In this document: positions 20,634 through 32,489 of the stretch, piece by piece
Layout of the letters: the number at the start of each line of letters is the position of its first letter
Numbering within the stretch: position 1 is the first letter of the stretch
Assembly: GCA_900467185.1 (NCBI GenBank)
Contig: UBPA01000020.1
Span: 62,001-126,000, forward strand
Length of the DNA stretch: 64,000 nucleotides
Direction: 5' to 3'
Origin: Hyphomicrobiales bacterium
Lineage (GTDB): Bacteria; Pseudomonadota; Alphaproteobacteria; Rhizobiales; Rhizobiaceae
Notes under the pieces: generated by a model
The model's input: only the letters and a program-made list of their open reading frames with translations
Told to the model about the DNA's origin: nothing
The model's database searches: none
Position numbers and translations under genes: made by a program

Positions 20634-21092
20634 ATGCCGAAGTTCGAAACCAGACGCTTGGTGAAGCACTCTCCCGACCAGATGTTCGACCTCGTTGCCG
20701 ACGTCGAGTCCTACCCGCAATTCCTGCCGCTCTGCGAGGCGCTGACCGTGCGGACACGAAAGGAACGCGATGGCAAGGAGTTGCTTCTGGCCGACATGAC
20801 GGTTGGCTACAAGGCGATCCGCGAGACTTTCACGACGCAGGTGCTGCTGAACCGGGCGGAGCATCGGATCGAGGTCAAGTATATCGACGGGCCGTTTCGC
20901 TATCTCGACAATCGATGGACGTTCGAGCCGGCACCCGATGGTGGCTGCTCGGTGCATTTCTACATCGACTACGAGTTCAAGAACCGCATTCTGGGCGCCT
21001 TGATGGGCTCGATGTTCGATCGCGCGTTCCGGCTCTTTGCCGAAGCTTTCGAAAAACGCGCCGACGCGGTCTATGCCGGCGCTACGGCCTGA
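20634..21092 (+). CDS. COQ10-like ubiquinone-binding START-domain protein (RatA family)
   Basis: 152-residue SRPBCC/START-like protein. The opening PKFETRRLVKHSPDQMFDLVADVESYPQFLPLC is the family signature. Homologues are mitochondrial Coq10 (lipid chaperone for ubiquinone) and proteobacterial proteins also labelled RatA, a ribosome-association inhibitor in E. coli; in alphaproteobacteria the Coq10 role is more likely, but this is inference. The last 22 bp overlap the 3' end of the convergent gene at 21071-21586. Confidence 0.85.
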   Translation: MPKFETRRLVKHSPDQMFDLVADVESYPQFLPLCEALTVRTRKERDGKELLLADMTVGYKAIRETFTTQVLLNRAEHRIEVKYIDGPFRYLDNRWTFEPAPDGGCSVHFYIDYEFKNRILGALMGSMFDRAFRLFAEAFEKRADAVYAGATA

Positions 21093-21586
21093 TCTGCAAG
21101 CACTTGCAGCATTTCGAGCGCTGTCCTGACGGTCGAGAGCCGAACTGCATCGCGACCGATGTCGCCATAGTGCATGGCGCGGTGCAGGATGACGCCCCGG
21201 CGCGTGGCAGCAACGATGTGGACGAGACCGACCGGCTTGTCGGGCGAGCCGCCGCCCGGTCCGGCAACGCCGGTGACGGCCACGGCGGCCTCCGCCTTCG
21301 ACTGCATCAGGACGCCGCGCACCATCTCCAGCGCCGTTTCCCGCGAAACCGCCCCGAACTGGTCGAGGGTGACAGGACTGACGCCGAGCATGTCCACCTT
21401 GGCCGCGTTCGAATAAGTGACGAAACCGCGATCGACCACACGGGACGAGCCCGGAATCTCCGTGAGCGCGCCGGCGATCATTCCCCCGGTGCAGGACTCT
21501 GCCGTGGCGACCAGCCACCCCTTCGCGACAAAGCTTTCGAGCAGGTTTTCGGCAGACGTCCAGATATCGTCGGGCCAGATGCTCAT
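21071..21586 (-). CDS. pncC: CinA-family nicotinamide-nucleotide amidase
   Basis: 171-residue stand-alone C-terminal CinA domain, predicted to deamidate nicotinamide mononucleotide for NAD recycling. It carries [38 protein letters not shown] and [20 protein letters not shown], the characteristic blocks with the catalytic serine in ESCTGG. The start ATG at 21586 overlaps the ispDF stop as ATGA, implying translational coupling from ispDF. The 3' end overlaps the coq10-like gene by 22 bp. Confidence 0.9.
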   Translation of the reverse strand: MSIWPDDIWTSAENLLESFVAKGWLVATAESCTGGMIAGALTEIPGSSRVVDRGFVTYSNAAKVDMLGVSPVTLDQFGAVSRETALEMVRGVLMQSKAEAAVAVTGVAGPGGGSPDKPVGLVHIVAATRRGVILHRAMHYGDIGRDAVRLSTVRTALEMLQVLADQAVAPA

Positions 21587-22791
21587 TGAAAACCTCCGGG
21601 GAAGCTAACCGTCGCCGTGGCGATCGCCGCGATCCCTTCGCGCCGGCCGACAAAGCCGATCGTCTCGTTGGTGGTCGCCTTGACCGAGCAGCGGTCGAGC
21701 GAAATGTCGAGCATCTCGGACAGCGCCTGCCGCATGGCGTTGCGATGCGGACCGATCTTCGGCGCTTCGGCGATGAGCGAGATATCCGCATTCATGATGA
21801 CGCCGCCATGCTGCCTCACGATGCCTGCGGCGTGTTCGAGAAAGATCCGCGACGCGGCACCCTTCCACCTGTTGTCGGAGGGCGGAAAGTGATCGCCGAT
21901 ATCGCCGGCGCCGCAGGTGGCGAGCAGGGCATCCGTCAGCGCATGCAGCGCCACGTCGGCATCGGAATGGCCGAGCAGCGCCTGGTCGTGCGGCAGGAAG
22001 ATGCCGCAGAGCGTAACGCCGGTGCCGGGCACCAGCTGGTGCACGTCATAGCCATTGCCGGTCCGCACGTCGATCATGCGTCCGTTCAGTTTCTCGTCCG
22101 CCATTGCCAGGTCCTGTCGGGTGGTGAGTTTCACATTGTCGGCCGAGCCCTCGACAAGGGCAACCGGCAGTCCGGCCCATTCGGCGATCGAGGCATCGTC
22201 GGTAAAGTCGGAGCGACCGGATGTGGCCGCCGCTTCGTGGGCTTTCAGAATCTCGGGAAGGGCGAAGCATTGCGGGGTCTGTGCGGCGAACAGCCGGTCG
22301 CGCGACACGGTCTCCAGCACGTCGCCGGAGGCAAAGGCGCGCTTCAGCGTGTCGGTGACCGGCATGGCCGGAAGCACGGCGTTGAAGCCGGCGGCGAGTT
22401 TGTCGAGGCACCGGTCGAGAAGGTCCGGGTCGATGAAAGGCCGCACACCGTCATGGATGAGTGCATAGTCGGCGCCGAGATCGGCAAGGGCTCTCAGACC
22501 GGCGAGCACCGAAGCCTGCCGCGTCGCGCCGCCGTGGATAAGGGTGATGTCAGGGCGAGGCCGGCCCGCGGCAAGCGTTGCATCGAGGAGGGCCGCGTCA
22601 TCGGGATGGACCACGACGACGACAGGACCGGCCTTGCCCCAGTTCGAGAAGGCATCAAGGGTCCAGGCGATGACAGGGCGTCCGCCGATCCGGCGATACT
22701 GCTTCGGGCCTTCGATCGAGGCGCCGGCCCGCTCGCCGCGTCCCGCCGCCACGATCACGACACCGCATGAAAGTTCGCGTTCTCTTTGCAT
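21583..22791 (-). CDS. ispDF: bifunctional IspD/IspF isoprenoid enzyme
   Basis: Fused 2-C-methyl-D-erythritol 4-phosphate cytidylyltransferase (N-terminal about 225 residues) and 2,4-cyclodiphosphate synthase (C-terminal about 160), two steps of the MEP pathway. IspD marks are [12 protein letters not shown] and the cytidylyltransferase [10 protein letters not shown]; IspF marks are the zinc ligands in YDVHQLV and the motif [31 protein letters not shown]. The fusion is known in alphaproteobacteria. The start at 22791 (402 residues) is preferred over the 22857 ATG because the first 22 residues of the longer form are uncharacteristic. Confidence 0.95.
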   Translation of the reverse strand: MQRERELSCGVVIVAAGRGERAGASIEGPKQYRRIGGRPVIAWTLDAFSNWGKAGPVVVVVHPDDAALLDATLAAGRPRPDITLIHGGATRQASVLAGLRALADLGADYALIHDGVRPFIDPDLLDRCLDKLAAGFNAVLPAMPVTDTLKRAFASGDVLETVSRDRLFAAQTPQCFALPEILKAHEAAATSGRSDFTDDASIAEWAGLPVALVEGSADNVKLTTRQDLAMADEKLNGRMIDVRTGNGYDVHQLVPGTGVTLCGIFLPHDQALLGHSDADVALHALTDALLATCGAGDIGDHFPPSDNRWKGAASRIFLEHAAGIVRQHGGVIMNADISLIAEAPKIGPHRNAMRQALSEMLDISLDRCSVKATTNETIGFVGRREGIAAIATATVSFPGGFQ

Positions 22792-22987
22792 CTGCTGTAA
22801 GACGCCTCCCTGCCGGCCCTGAACCGCCGCTTGGGCGAGAGGCGCCGCTCGGTTCATATGAGCGCGTTTAACCCGCGCGGAAGGGCTTTGCCAGTCGGGC
22901 CGGCAGGCGAATGAGGAAAATTACGGATGTCGCGTGAAAGCGCTTGGCAATGGCGATATCTATGTCTAAAAATAGTGCAGAAAAACC

Positions 22988-24013
22988 ATGTGCCTGAAAG
23001 ATAATCACTTGCATCTTCCGACATTGTCATCGCCCTTCGCGATCGAAGGGATGTCGTTTCGAAACCGCGTGGTGCTTGCACCCATGTCGGGCGTGACCGA
23101 CCTGCCGTTTCGTCAGCTGGCATGGCGCTATGGCGCAGGCCTCGTCGTGACCGAAATGGTAGCAAGCCGCGAGCTGGCTTGCAATGCGGGCGAGAGCTGG
23201 GCGCGGCTGAAAAATGCAGGCATCACGCCGCATATGGTGCAGCTGGCCGGTCGCGAGGCGCATTGGATGGCGGAGGCTGCGAAGATCGCGGCCGGAAACG
23301 GCGCCGACGTGATCGATATCAATATGGGTTGTCCCGCCAAGAAGGTTACCGGCGGCTATTCCGGTTCGGCGCTGATGCGCGATCCCGACCACGCGCTCAC
23401 CCTGATCGAGGCAACGGTTCGTGCCGTCGATATTCCCGTGACGTTGAAGATGCGGCTCGGCTGGGACGAGACGACGATGAACGCGCCCGACATCGCGCGT
23501 CGCGCCGAAGCGGCCGGCATCCGCATGGTGACGATCCACGGGCGCACGCGCATGCAGTTTTACAAGGGCCACGCCGACTGGGATGCGATCCGCGCCGTGC
23601 GCGATGCGGTGTCCGTGCCGCTGGTGGCCAATGGCGACGTCGCGACACTCCACGATGCGACGGATATCCTCAAGCGCTCGGGCGCCGATGCCGTCATGGC
23701 CGGGCGTGCCTGCCAGGGGCGGCCATGGCACGCCGGCGTTCTCGCCGGTGCCTGTGCGGAACCGGAAGGGCAGGCGCGTCTCGATGTCATTTCAGAGCAT
23801 TACGAGATGATGCTCGCCTTCTACGGCACGGAAACGGGCCTTCGCCATGCGCGAAAACATCTCGGCTGGTACATCGACCGGTTCGCACCCGATGCCCCGG
23901 GGCATCGCAAGGCGTCCGTGTTGACGGCGACGGATCACAAGGCGGCGCTCTCCGGTCTTCTCGAGCTTCTTCGGGACGGCGGGACAGCGGTTGAAAGGAC
24001 GATGGCGGCATGA
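22988..24013 (+). CDS. dusB: tRNA-dihydrouridine synthase (NifR3 type)
   Basis: FMN-dependent reduction of uridines in the tRNA D-loop. 341 residues, with [30 protein letters not shown] (catalytic cysteine about C115), LKMRLGWDE, and [11 protein letters not shown]. First gene of the classical alphaproteobacterial nifR3-ntrB-ntrC-ntrY-ntrX operon; its stop overlaps the ntrB start as ATGA (24010-24013). It is transcribed away from ispDF; the 196-bp shared upstream gap has no recognisable operator. Confidence 0.93.
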   Translation: MCLKDNHLHLPTLSSPFAIEGMSFRNRVVLAPMSGVTDLPFRQLAWRYGAGLVVTEMVASRELACNAGESWARLKNAGITPHMVQLAGREAHWMAEAAKIAAGNGADVIDINMGCPAKKVTGGYSGSALMRDPDHALTLIEATVRAVDIPVTLKMRLGWDETTMNAPDIARRAEAAGIRMVTIHGRTRMQFYKGHADWDAIRAVRDAVSVPLVANGDVATLHDATDILKRSGADAVMAGRACQGRPWHAGVLAGACAEPEGQARLDVISEHYEMMLAFYGTETGLRHARKHLGWYIDRFAPDAPGHRKASVLTATDHKAALSGLLELLRDGGTAVERTMAA

Positions 24014-25151
24014 GCGGCAAGATAACCGACGACACCAAGAGCGTGTTGCCGATGGCGGTGCTGAACGCGATCCAGAATCCGGTCGTTCTCGTCAACGAGA
24101 CCGGGCTGGTGACCTTCGCCAACTGGGAGGCCGAGGCCTTCTTCGGCGCCAGCGCCAACTATCTGGCCCGCCACGATATCAGCACCTTCATCCCCTTCGG
24201 CAGTCCGCTCTTGACGCTGATCGAGCAGGTGCGGGAGCGCAAGGCAGCGGTCAACGAGTACCGGGTCGATCTGTCGTCGCCGCGCCTGGGGGCCGACAAG
24301 CTGGTGGACCTCTACGTCGCGCCCGTGCTGTCTGAACCCGGCTGCGTCGTCATCGTCTTCCAGGAACGCTCCATGGCCGACAAGATCGACCGGCAGCTGA
24401 CGCACCGCGCCGCCGCCCGATCGGTCACGGGGCTTGCCTCCATGTTGGCGCACGAGATCAAGAATCCGCTGTCCGGCATTCGCGGCGCCGCCCAGTTGCT
24501 GGAGAGTTCCGTCAATGACGAGGACCGGGCGCTGACGCGGCTGATCTGCGACGAGACCGACCGCATCGTCTCGCTGGTCGATCGCATGGAAGTGTTTTCC
24601 GACGAGCGTCCGGTCGATCGGCACCCGGTCAACATCCACTCCATCCTCGACCATGTGAAGGCCGTGGCACGGGCGGGCTTTGCCCGTCGCATCCGCATCA
24701 CCGAGAATTACGACCCGTCGCTGCCGCCGGTCTATGCCAATCGCGACCAGCTGGTGCAGGTGTTCCTCAACCTCGTGAAGAACGCGGCGGAAGCGATCGG
24801 CGACAAGCCGGATGGCGAGATCATGCTGACCACCGCCTATCGCCCCGGCATCCGCCTGTCGGTCGCCGGCACGCGGGAGAAAATCTCGCTGCCGCTCGAA
24901 TTCTGTGTGCACGACAATGGCCCGGGCGTGCCCGCCGATCTCGTGCCGCACCTGTTCGACCCCTTCATCACCACCAAGACCAACGGTTCGGGCCTGGGCC
25001 TGGCGCTGGTGGCGAAAATCATCGGTGGTCACGGCGGCATCGTCGAATGTGACAGCCAGACCAACCGCACGACATTCCGCGTCCTCATGCCTGCGTCGAA
25101 AGGACCGACCGCCGAGGACCCCGAACCCATTGCTGTAAAAGGGAAGACCCG

Positions 25152-25155
<4 letters not shown>
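24010..25155 (+). CDS. ntrB: nitrogen regulation sensor kinase NtrB
   Basis: Cytosolic two-component kinase/phosphatase that controls NtrC in response to PII. 381 residues: an N-terminal PAS domain (about 20-125), then the DHp segment [20 protein letters not shown] with phospho-histidine at about H148, N-box [11 protein letters not shown]1 DNGPGVP, and G2 GSGLGLALV. It overlaps dusB and ntrC by 4 bp at each end (ATGA), implying coupled translation with NtrC. Confidence 0.97.
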
Positions 25156-26601
<1,446 letters not shown>

Positions 26602-26606
<5 letters not shown>

Positions 26607-26630
26607 CACCCATCGGAGACCGTTGCATTT
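26602..26630 (+). promoter_or_regulatory. candidate ntrY promoter
   Basis: CTTGAC (26602-26607), overlapping the ntrC TGA, 17-bp spacer, GCATTT (26625-26630). The -35 matches the rhizobial consensus; the -10 is a poor match. It would give ntrYX an independent start in the 180-bp gap after ntrC. Confidence 0.3.
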
Positions 26631-26785
26631 ACGCCACATTGTGTTGCTTGGATGACACATGGAAGCCGACTCGTCCGCAAGGCAGGGTCCGGCCCCATGG
26701 TCGTCGGGGCGAGGTCCCGGGTCGCTAAGGCCCTGGGATGAGCGGGACCGGTTCTTGCCGGATCCCGTCAATGGGTGGAATACGC

Positions 26786-29146
26786 ATGGCCGAAGGGCTG
26801 ATACTGCCATTGGCAAAGGACGAGGCGGGCAACGGCACGGACCGCCGCGCCGCTTTCGCTCTGCCGGGCCTCGTGCTGGCCTCCGGCGCGCTGGCCTGCG
26901 CGATCATTTCCCTTCTCGTGCTGCTCGGCCTCACACCGATCAAGCCGGAAACCAATATCGTCATCGCCTCGGCGGCGATCAACGCGTTGTTCGTGATCGG
27001 CCTGATCTACCTGATCGGCCGGGAAATCATGCGGTTGCTGCGGGCCCGCAACAAGGGCAGGGCGGCGGCGAGGCTGCATGTGCGCATCGTCGCGCTGTTC
27101 TCGATCGTCGCCATCACGCCGGCCATTCTCGTCGCCATCTTCGCCTCGATCACGCTCGATGTGGGCCTCGACCGCTGGTTCTCGTTGCGCACCCAGGCGA
27201 TCGTGCGATCCTCCATCGACGTCGCGCAAGCGTACGTTCTGGAAAACGCGAGCTACCTTCAGGGGCAGACCGCGTCGATGGCGACCGACCTCGAGCGCAA
27301 CCGCCAGCTCTACAGTCTCGACCGCACCGGCTTCGTGGATCTCATGACCCGGCAGGCACGGGCGCGCGGCATGCTCGGTGCATTTCTCGTGCGGGCGGAC
27401 GGCACGGCGATCCTGCAGGCCAACATTCCGACCGACCGGCCGCTGCCGGCCATCCCGGTCGATGCTCTGGCCAGCACGGTCTCGGGCCAGCCGACGCTCA
27501 TTCCGCCCGGCATAACCAATCTCGTCGGCGCTATCATCCCGCTCGACAACATCGCCGGGGCTTATCTTTATACGGTTCGCACCGTCGATCCCAAGGTGAT
27601 GAACTCGATGCGGCTGATGGAGGAGAACGTTGCGGAATACCGCAACCTCGCCGCCGGCCGCACCTCGCTTCAGGTCGCCTTCGGGGTCCTTTATCTCGGC
27701 TTCGCGCTCATCGTTCTGCTCGCCGCCATCTGGGCGGCGATTGCGGTTGCGGACCGGATCGTCCGGCCCATCCGCCTGCTGATCGGCGCCGCCGACAGCG
27801 TCGCCTCCGGCAATCTCAACGTCGTCGTGCCCGTTCACACGGTCGATGGCGATGTCGGCAGCCTGTCGCGCACCTTCAACAAGATGATCGTCGAGATCCG
27901 CACCCAGCAGCACCAGCTGCTGGAAGCGAAAGACGAGATGGACAACCGCCGACGCTTCATCGAGGCCGTGCTGTCCGGCGTGACGGCGGCCGTGATCGGC
28001 GTCGAGGACGATCGCCGCATCACCATCGCCAACCCCTCGACGGAGGTCTTCCTCTCCCGCCCGACCTTCGACATCGTCGGCGAGCGTCTGGCGGACGTGG
28101 CCCCCGAGATCGACGACGTGCTGACCGAGGCGATTTCCAGGCCACGAAACGACTTCCGCAAGCAGATCAACATCATGCGCAACGGCAAGGAGCGCACGCT
28201 GAACGTTCAGGTGACCCGCGAGGAGGCGACCGATACGGCCGAATCCTACGTCATCACCCTCGACGACATCACCGATCTCGTCATCGCCCAGCGCTCGACC
28301 GCCTGGGCCGACGTCGCGCGCCGCATCGCGCACGAGATCAAGAACCCGCTGACGCCGATCCAGCTTTCCGCCGAGCGCCTGAAGCGCCGCTATGGCAAGC
28401 AGATCGACCCGGACGACCGGGCCGTTTTCGACCAGTGCACGGACACGATCGTTCGCCAGGTCGAGGATATCGGCCGCATGGTCGATGAATTCTCGTCCTT
28501 TGCCCGCATGCCGAAGCCGACGAAGGAGCGCTCCGACCTTCGCGCGATCCTCAAGGATGCCGTTTTCCTTCGGGAGATGGGGACGAGCGACATCCAGTTC
28601 ATCCGGGATTTCGGCGACGACGCGCTGGATGGCTCCTTCGACGGGCGCATGCTGGGGCAGGCATTCGGAAACATCATCAAGAATGCGGTCGAATCGATCG
28701 AGTCGCTACCGGCCGATGCGGAGCGTGACGAGCTGAAGATCATGATCCGCTCGCGTCTCAACGAGAAGAGCGGCACCTACGTGGTCGATATCATCGACAA
28801 CGGCAAGGGCCTGCCGACCGAGAACCGCCACCGGATTCTCGAGCCCTACATGACGATGCGCGAGAAGGGCACGGGCCTCGGGCTCGCCATCGTCAAGAAG
28901 ATCATCGAGGACCATGGCGGACACCTCGAACTGCACGACGCGCCTGCCGATTTCGACCAGGGCCACGGCGCGATGATCCGCATCATCCTGCCGCCGGCCA
29001 TCATCGCCGAGGCGGAGCGAAACCGACCGGGCACTGCCGGTCCGCCTGCGGAGCGGGCAGGGCCCGATCCGGTACGATCCGGCTCCGCCGATGCGGAACG
29101 CAAAGACGACGACAGACAAAGCAAGGAACTGACCGATGGCCGCTGA
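26786..29146 (+). CDS. ntrY: membrane sensor kinase NtrY
   Basis: 786 residues from ATG 26786, which has GGTGGA 6 nt upstream; ATG 26738 is a less likely in-frame start. The N-terminal region has about three membrane segments, a periplasmic stretch, and one more membrane segment at about 305-330, then a HAMP domain, a PAS domain, DHp [24 protein letters not shown] (phospho-histidine about H516), and ATPase boxes NIIKNAVESIE, DNGKGLP and GTGLGLAIV. It senses an envelope or redox/nitrogen signal and phosphorylates NtrX. The end overlaps ntrX by 11 bp. The C-terminal 40 residues are a polar low-complexity tail. Confidence 0.95.
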   Translation: MAEGLILPLAKDEAGNGTDRRAAFALPGLVLASGALACAIISLLVLLGLTPIKPETNIVIASAAINALFVIGLIYLIGREIMRLLRARNKGRAAARLHVRIVALFSIVAITPAILVAIFASITLDVGLDRWFSLRTQAIVRSSIDVAQAYVLENASYLQGQTASMATDLERNRQLYSLDRTGFVDLMTRQARARGMLGAFLVRADGTAILQANIPTDRPLPAIPVDALASTVSGQPTLIPPGITNLVGAIIPLDNIAGAYLYTVRTVDPKVMNSMRLMEENVAEYRNLAAGRTSLQVAFGVLYLGFALIVLLAAIWAAIAVADRIVRPIRLLIGAADSVASGNLNVVVPVHTVDGDVGSLSRTFNKMIVEIRTQQHQLLEAKDEMDNRRRFIEAVLSGVTAAVIGVEDDRRITIANPSTEVFLSRPTFDIVGERLADVAPEIDDVLTEAISRPRNDFRKQINIMRNGKERTLNVQVTREEATDTAESYVITLDDITDLVIAQRSTAWADVARRIAHEIKNPLTPIQLSAERLKRRYGKQIDPDDRAVFDQCTDTIVRQVEDIGRMVDEFSSFARMPKPTKERSDLRAILKDAVFLREMGTSDIQFIRDFGDDALDGSFDGRMLGQAFGNIIKNAVESIESLPADAERDELKIMIRSRLNEKSGTYVVDIIDNGKGLPTENRHRILEPYMTMREKGTGLGLAIVKKIIEDHGGHLELHDAPADFDQGHGAMIRIILPPAIIAEAERNRPGTAGPPAERAGPDPVRSGSADAERKDDDRQSKELTDGR

Positions 29147-30500
29147 TATTCTGGTTGTGGATGACGAACAGGACATTCGCGAGATCGTCTCCGGCATCCT
29201 GTCCGACGAAGGCTACGAAACGCGCATGGCGTTCGACAGCGACAGCGCGCTTGCCGCCATTTCCGACCGCGTTCCGCGCCTCGTCTTCCTCGATATCTGG
29301 ATGCAGGGCAGCCGCCTCGACGGCCTGTCGCTGCTGGACGAGATCAAGAGCCGGCATCCGGACCTGCCGGTCGTCATGATTTCCGGTCACGGCAACATCG
29401 AGACCGCGGTGTCGGCGATCCGCCGCGGGGCCTATGATTTCATCGAAAAGCCCTTCAAGGCCGACCGGCTGATCCTGATCGCGGAACGGGCGCTGGAAAA
29501 CTCCAAGCTGAAGCGCGAGGTCACGGAACTCAAGAAGCGTTCCGGCGATCCGGTGGAGCTGATAGGCACCTCCGTCGCCGTTTCGCAGCTGCGCCAGACC
29601 ATCGAGAAGGTCGCGCCGACCAACAGCCGCATCATGATCCACGGGCCCTCCGGTTCCGGCAAGGAACTGGTGGCGCGGATGATCCACAAGAAGTCCGCCC
29701 GCGCCGCCGGCCCCTTCGTGGCGCTGAACGCTGCGGCGATCACGCCCGACCGCATGGAAATCGCCTTGTTCGGCACGGAGGGTACGCCCGGCCAGCCGCG
29801 CAAGACCGGCGCGCTGGAGGAAGCCCATGGCGGCATGCTCTATCTCGACGAGATCGGCGAGATGCCGCGCGAGACACAGAACAAGATTTTACGCGTGCTC
29901 GTGGACCAGCAGTTCGAACGCGTCGGCGGGTCGAAGCGGGTCAAGGTCGATGTCCGCATCATCTCCTCCACCGCCTACAATCTGGAGAGCCTGATTGCCG
30001 AAGGCGCCTTCCGCGAGGATCTCTACCACCGTCTGGCGGTCATTCCCGTCCGCGTGCCCGCCCTTGCCGATCGCCGGGAGGATATTCCGTTTCTCGTCGA
30101 TATGTTCATGCGCCAGATCAGCGAGCAGGCGGGCATCCGCTCCCGCAAGATCGGGGATGACGCGCTGGCGGTGCTGCAGGCACACGGCTGGCCCGGCAAC
30201 ATCCGCCAGCTGCGCAACAATATCGAGCGGCTGATGATCCTCGCGCGTTCGGACGGTCCCGACACGGTCATCTCGGCCGATATGCTGCCGACGGAAGTGG
30301 GCGACAGCCTGCCGAAGATCTCGGCCCAGGGCGACCAGCACATCATGACGCTGCCGCTGCGCGAGGCGCGCGAGATGTTCGAGCGGGATTATCTGATCGC
30401 GCAGATCAACCGGTTCGGCGGAAACATTTCCCGCACGGCGGAATTCGTCGGCATGGAGCGCTCGGCCCTGCACCGGAAGCTGAAGTCGCTGGGTGTCTGA
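29136..30500 (+). CDS. ntrX: response regulator NtrX
   Basis: 454 residues: receiver domain with acceptor about D53 (VFLDIWMQG), an AAA+ domain with Walker A GPSGSGKE and Walker B YLDEIGEMP, and a C-terminal Fis-type helix-turn-helix (GNISRTAEFVGMERSALHRKL). The GAFTGA loop is replaced by GTEGTPG (about residues 213-219), so it should not activate sigma-54 RNA polymerase; the known alphaproteobacterial NtrX proteins with this change act on ordinary promoters. It overlaps ntrY by 11 bp. hfq follows after 191 bp. Confidence 0.96.
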   Translation: MAADILVVDDEQDIREIVSGILSDEGYETRMAFDSDSALAAISDRVPRLVFLDIWMQGSRLDGLSLLDEIKSRHPDLPVVMISGHGNIETAVSAIRRGAYDFIEKPFKADRLILIAERALENSKLKREVTELKKRSGDPVELIGTSVAVSQLRQTIEKVAPTNSRIMIHGPSGSGKELVARMIHKKSARAAGPFVALNAAAITPDRMEIALFGTEGTPGQPRKTGALEEAHGGMLYLDEIGEMPRETQNKILRVLVDQQFERVGGSKRVKVDVRIISSTAYNLESLIAEGAFREDLYHRLAVIPVRVPALADRREDIPFLVDMFMRQISEQAGIRSRKIGDDALAVLQAHGWPGNIRQLRNNIERLMILARSDGPDTVISADMLPTEVGDSLPKISAQGDQHIMTLPLREAREMFERDYLIAQINRFGGNISRTAEFVGMERSALHRKLKSLGV

Positions 30501-30645
30501 GCCGGAACGCATCCCGTGGCGCCCACGCTGTCACGGAAACGTCGCGCAGGCTTTTTGGAGATTGCGAAAGACCCCTTGATGCGATACCAGATTCCGCAGC
30601 GTCTGAGGGGCAGGCGCGCGGGGGCAACTCTCGATTTACAGACGT

Positions 30646-30659
30646 ATCAACCGGTTGAT
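30646..30659 (+). promoter_or_regulatory. perfect 14-bp palindrome upstream of hfq
   Basis: ATCAACC-GGTTGAT, centred about 39 bp before the hfq start. The position would suit an operator or an RNA stem near the start of the transcript. No regulator with this site is recognised. Confidence 0.4.
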
Positions 30660-30691
30660 TTCGGACCGGCAATAAAGAAAGAAGCGGCGCT

Positions 30692-30934
30692 ATGGCGGAA
30701 CGTTCTCAGAACCTGCAGGACCTTTTTCTCAATACGGTTCGCAAACAGAAGATCTCTCTCACCATCTTCCTCATCAACGGCGTCAAGCTGACGGGCGTCG
30801 TTACCTCGTTCGATAATTTCTGCGTGCTGCTGCGGCGCGACGGGCATTCCCAGCTCGTCTACAAGCATGCCATCTCGACCATCATGCCGGGCCAGCCCAT
30901 GCAGATGTTCGAGAGCGAAGAATCCGCCTCCTGA
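30692..30934 (+). CDS. hfq: RNA chaperone Hfq
   Basis: 80-residue Sm-like protein that forms a ring and pairs small RNAs with mRNAs. The Sm1 segment [24 protein letters not shown] and Sm2 end [11 protein letters not shown], with the YKH motif, are intact; the C-terminal tail is short (about 12 residues), as in alphaproteobacteria. The position after ntrX and before hflX is the family arrangement. The transcript probably continues into hflX. Confidence 0.98.
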   Translation: MAERSQNLQDLFLNTVRKQKISLTIFLINGVKLTGVVTSFDNFCVLLRRDGHSQLVYKHAISTIMPGQPMQMFESEESAS

Positions 30935-31013
30935 ACACCGGACTGAAGCCATCACAAAACACAACGATACCCCAGACAGCATCATCCCCGAGACCGAAAA
31001 GCACCGCGACGAC

Positions 31014-32336
31014 ATGCGGGCGCTGGTCATCGTCCCGGTCGTCAAGAAAACCGGGCGGCAGCACGCCGAGCAACCGCATTCGATCCGCTCGGATGAGGCG
31101 CGTCTCGAGGAAACGATCGGTCTGGCGCGCGCCATCGATTTGTCCGTCGTCCAGGGGCTGGTCGTGCCGATCGCCCAGCCGAAGCCGGGAACGCTGCTCG
31201 GCAGCGGCAAGATCGAAGAGATCGGGCATCTGCTCGACGCTCAGGATGCCGGCCTCGTCATCATGGATCACCCGCTGACCCCGGTGCAGCAGCGCAATCT
31301 CGAGAAGGAATGGAACGCTAAGGTCATCGACCGCACGGGCCTCATTCTGGAAATCTTCGGCCGCCGCGCCTCCACCAAGGAAGGTACGCTGCAGGTCGAT
31401 CTGGCGCATCTGAACTACCAGAAGGGCCGTCTGGTCCGCAGCTGGACTCACCTTGAACGCCAGCGCGGTGGCGCGGGCTTCATGGGCGGTCCGGGTGAAA
31501 CCCAGATCGAGGCCGACCGCCGCCAGCTGCAGGACAAGATCATCAAGCTGGAAAAGGAGCTGGAGCAGGTGCGCCGGACACGCCAGCTGCACCGCTCGAA
31601 GCGCCGCAAGGTGCCGCATCCGATCGTCGCCCTCGTCGGCTACACCAATGCCGGCAAATCCACCCTGTTCAACCGGATCACCGGTGCCGGCGTGCTGGCC
31701 GAGGACATGCTGTTTGCGACGCTCGACCCGACGCTGCGCCGCATGAAACTGCCGCAGGGCCGCACCGTCATCCTCTCCGACACCGTCGGCTTCATCTCGG
31801 ACCTGCCGACACACCTCGTGGCGGCCTTCCGGGCGACGCTCGAAGAGGTGCTGGAGGCCGATCTCATCCTGCATGTCCGCGACGTGTCGGATCCGGATCA
31901 CGCGGCCCAGTCCGAAGACGTCGAGCGTATTCTCGAGGATCTCGGCATCGACGAGAAGGCGCGCACCGAGCGCCTTCTGGAGGTCTGGAACAAGATCGAC
32001 CGGCTCGAGGAGGAGCCGCACGCGGCGATGCTCGAAAAGGCCGTGCACACGCCCAATACGATCACCGTATCGGCGGTCACGGGCGAGGGGGTGGATGCCC
32101 TCATGCAGGAGATCAACCGCCGCCTCTCGGGCGTCATGATGGAGACGACGGTGACGCTGCCCGTCGATCGCCTGCAGCTTCTGCCGTGGCTCTACGAGCA
32201 TGCGATCGTCGATCATCGCGAAGATCTCGAGGACGGCGCCATCCGGCTCGATCTGCGCCTCACGGAAACGGAGGCGGGGGAACTCGACCGTCGTCTCGGC
32301 CAGGGACAGAAACCCGCCGCAGAAGACTGGGAATAG
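31014..32336 (+). CDS. hflX: ribosome-associated GTPase HflX
   Basis: GTPase that binds the large ribosomal subunit and splits stalled ribosomes. From ATG 31014 it is 440 residues. The N-terminal HflX domain ([25 protein letters not shown]) is followed by a coiled linker and the G domain: G1 [11 protein letters not shown]3 [11 protein letters not shown]4 NKID, with the family block [15 protein letters not shown] before it. The start is uncertain: the frame is open back into hfq with no ATG, GTG or TTG between the hfq stop and 31014, and ATG 30867 inside hfq is the only upstream choice. Confidence 0.93.
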   Translation: MRALVIVPVVKKTGRQHAEQPHSIRSDEARLEETIGLARAIDLSVVQGLVVPIAQPKPGTLLGSGKIEEIGHLLDAQDAGLVIMDHPLTPVQQRNLEKEWNAKVIDRTGLILEIFGRRASTKEGTLQVDLAHLNYQKGRLVRSWTHLERQRGGAGFMGGPGETQIEADRRQLQDKIIKLEKELEQVRRTRQLHRSKRRKVPHPIVALVGYTNAGKSTLFNRITGAGVLAEDMLFATLDPTLRRMKLPQGRTVILSDTVGFISDLPTHLVAAFRATLEEVLEADLILHVRDVSDPDHAAQSEDVERILEDLGIDEKARTERLLEVWNKIDRLEEEPHAAMLEKAVHTPNTITVSAVTGEGVDALMQEINRRLSGVMMETTVTLPVDRLQLLPWLYEHAIVDHREDLEDGAIRLDLRLTETEAGELDRRLGQGQKPAAEDWE

Positions 32337-32343
32337 AAAACGA

Positions 32344-32366
32344 AGGCGCCACGTCCTGTGGCGCCT
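32344..32366 (+). terminator. hairpin after hflX
   Basis: Perfect 9-bp stem AGGCGCCAC (32344-32352) / GTGGCGCCT (32358-32366), loop GTCCT, 7 bp past the stop, preceded by an A-run. Little T follows. Confidence 0.6.
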
Positions 32367-32489
32367 CGGCCGCTTGCCCCTTGAGACGAGGGCATCGCGA
32401 CCAGACAGTTTCCCGACAGGATTTCGGCTCTACCACACCCTCAGCATAGCCTGACGGGTTCCCGCCGGCGTTCTGACGGGAGTGACCCC

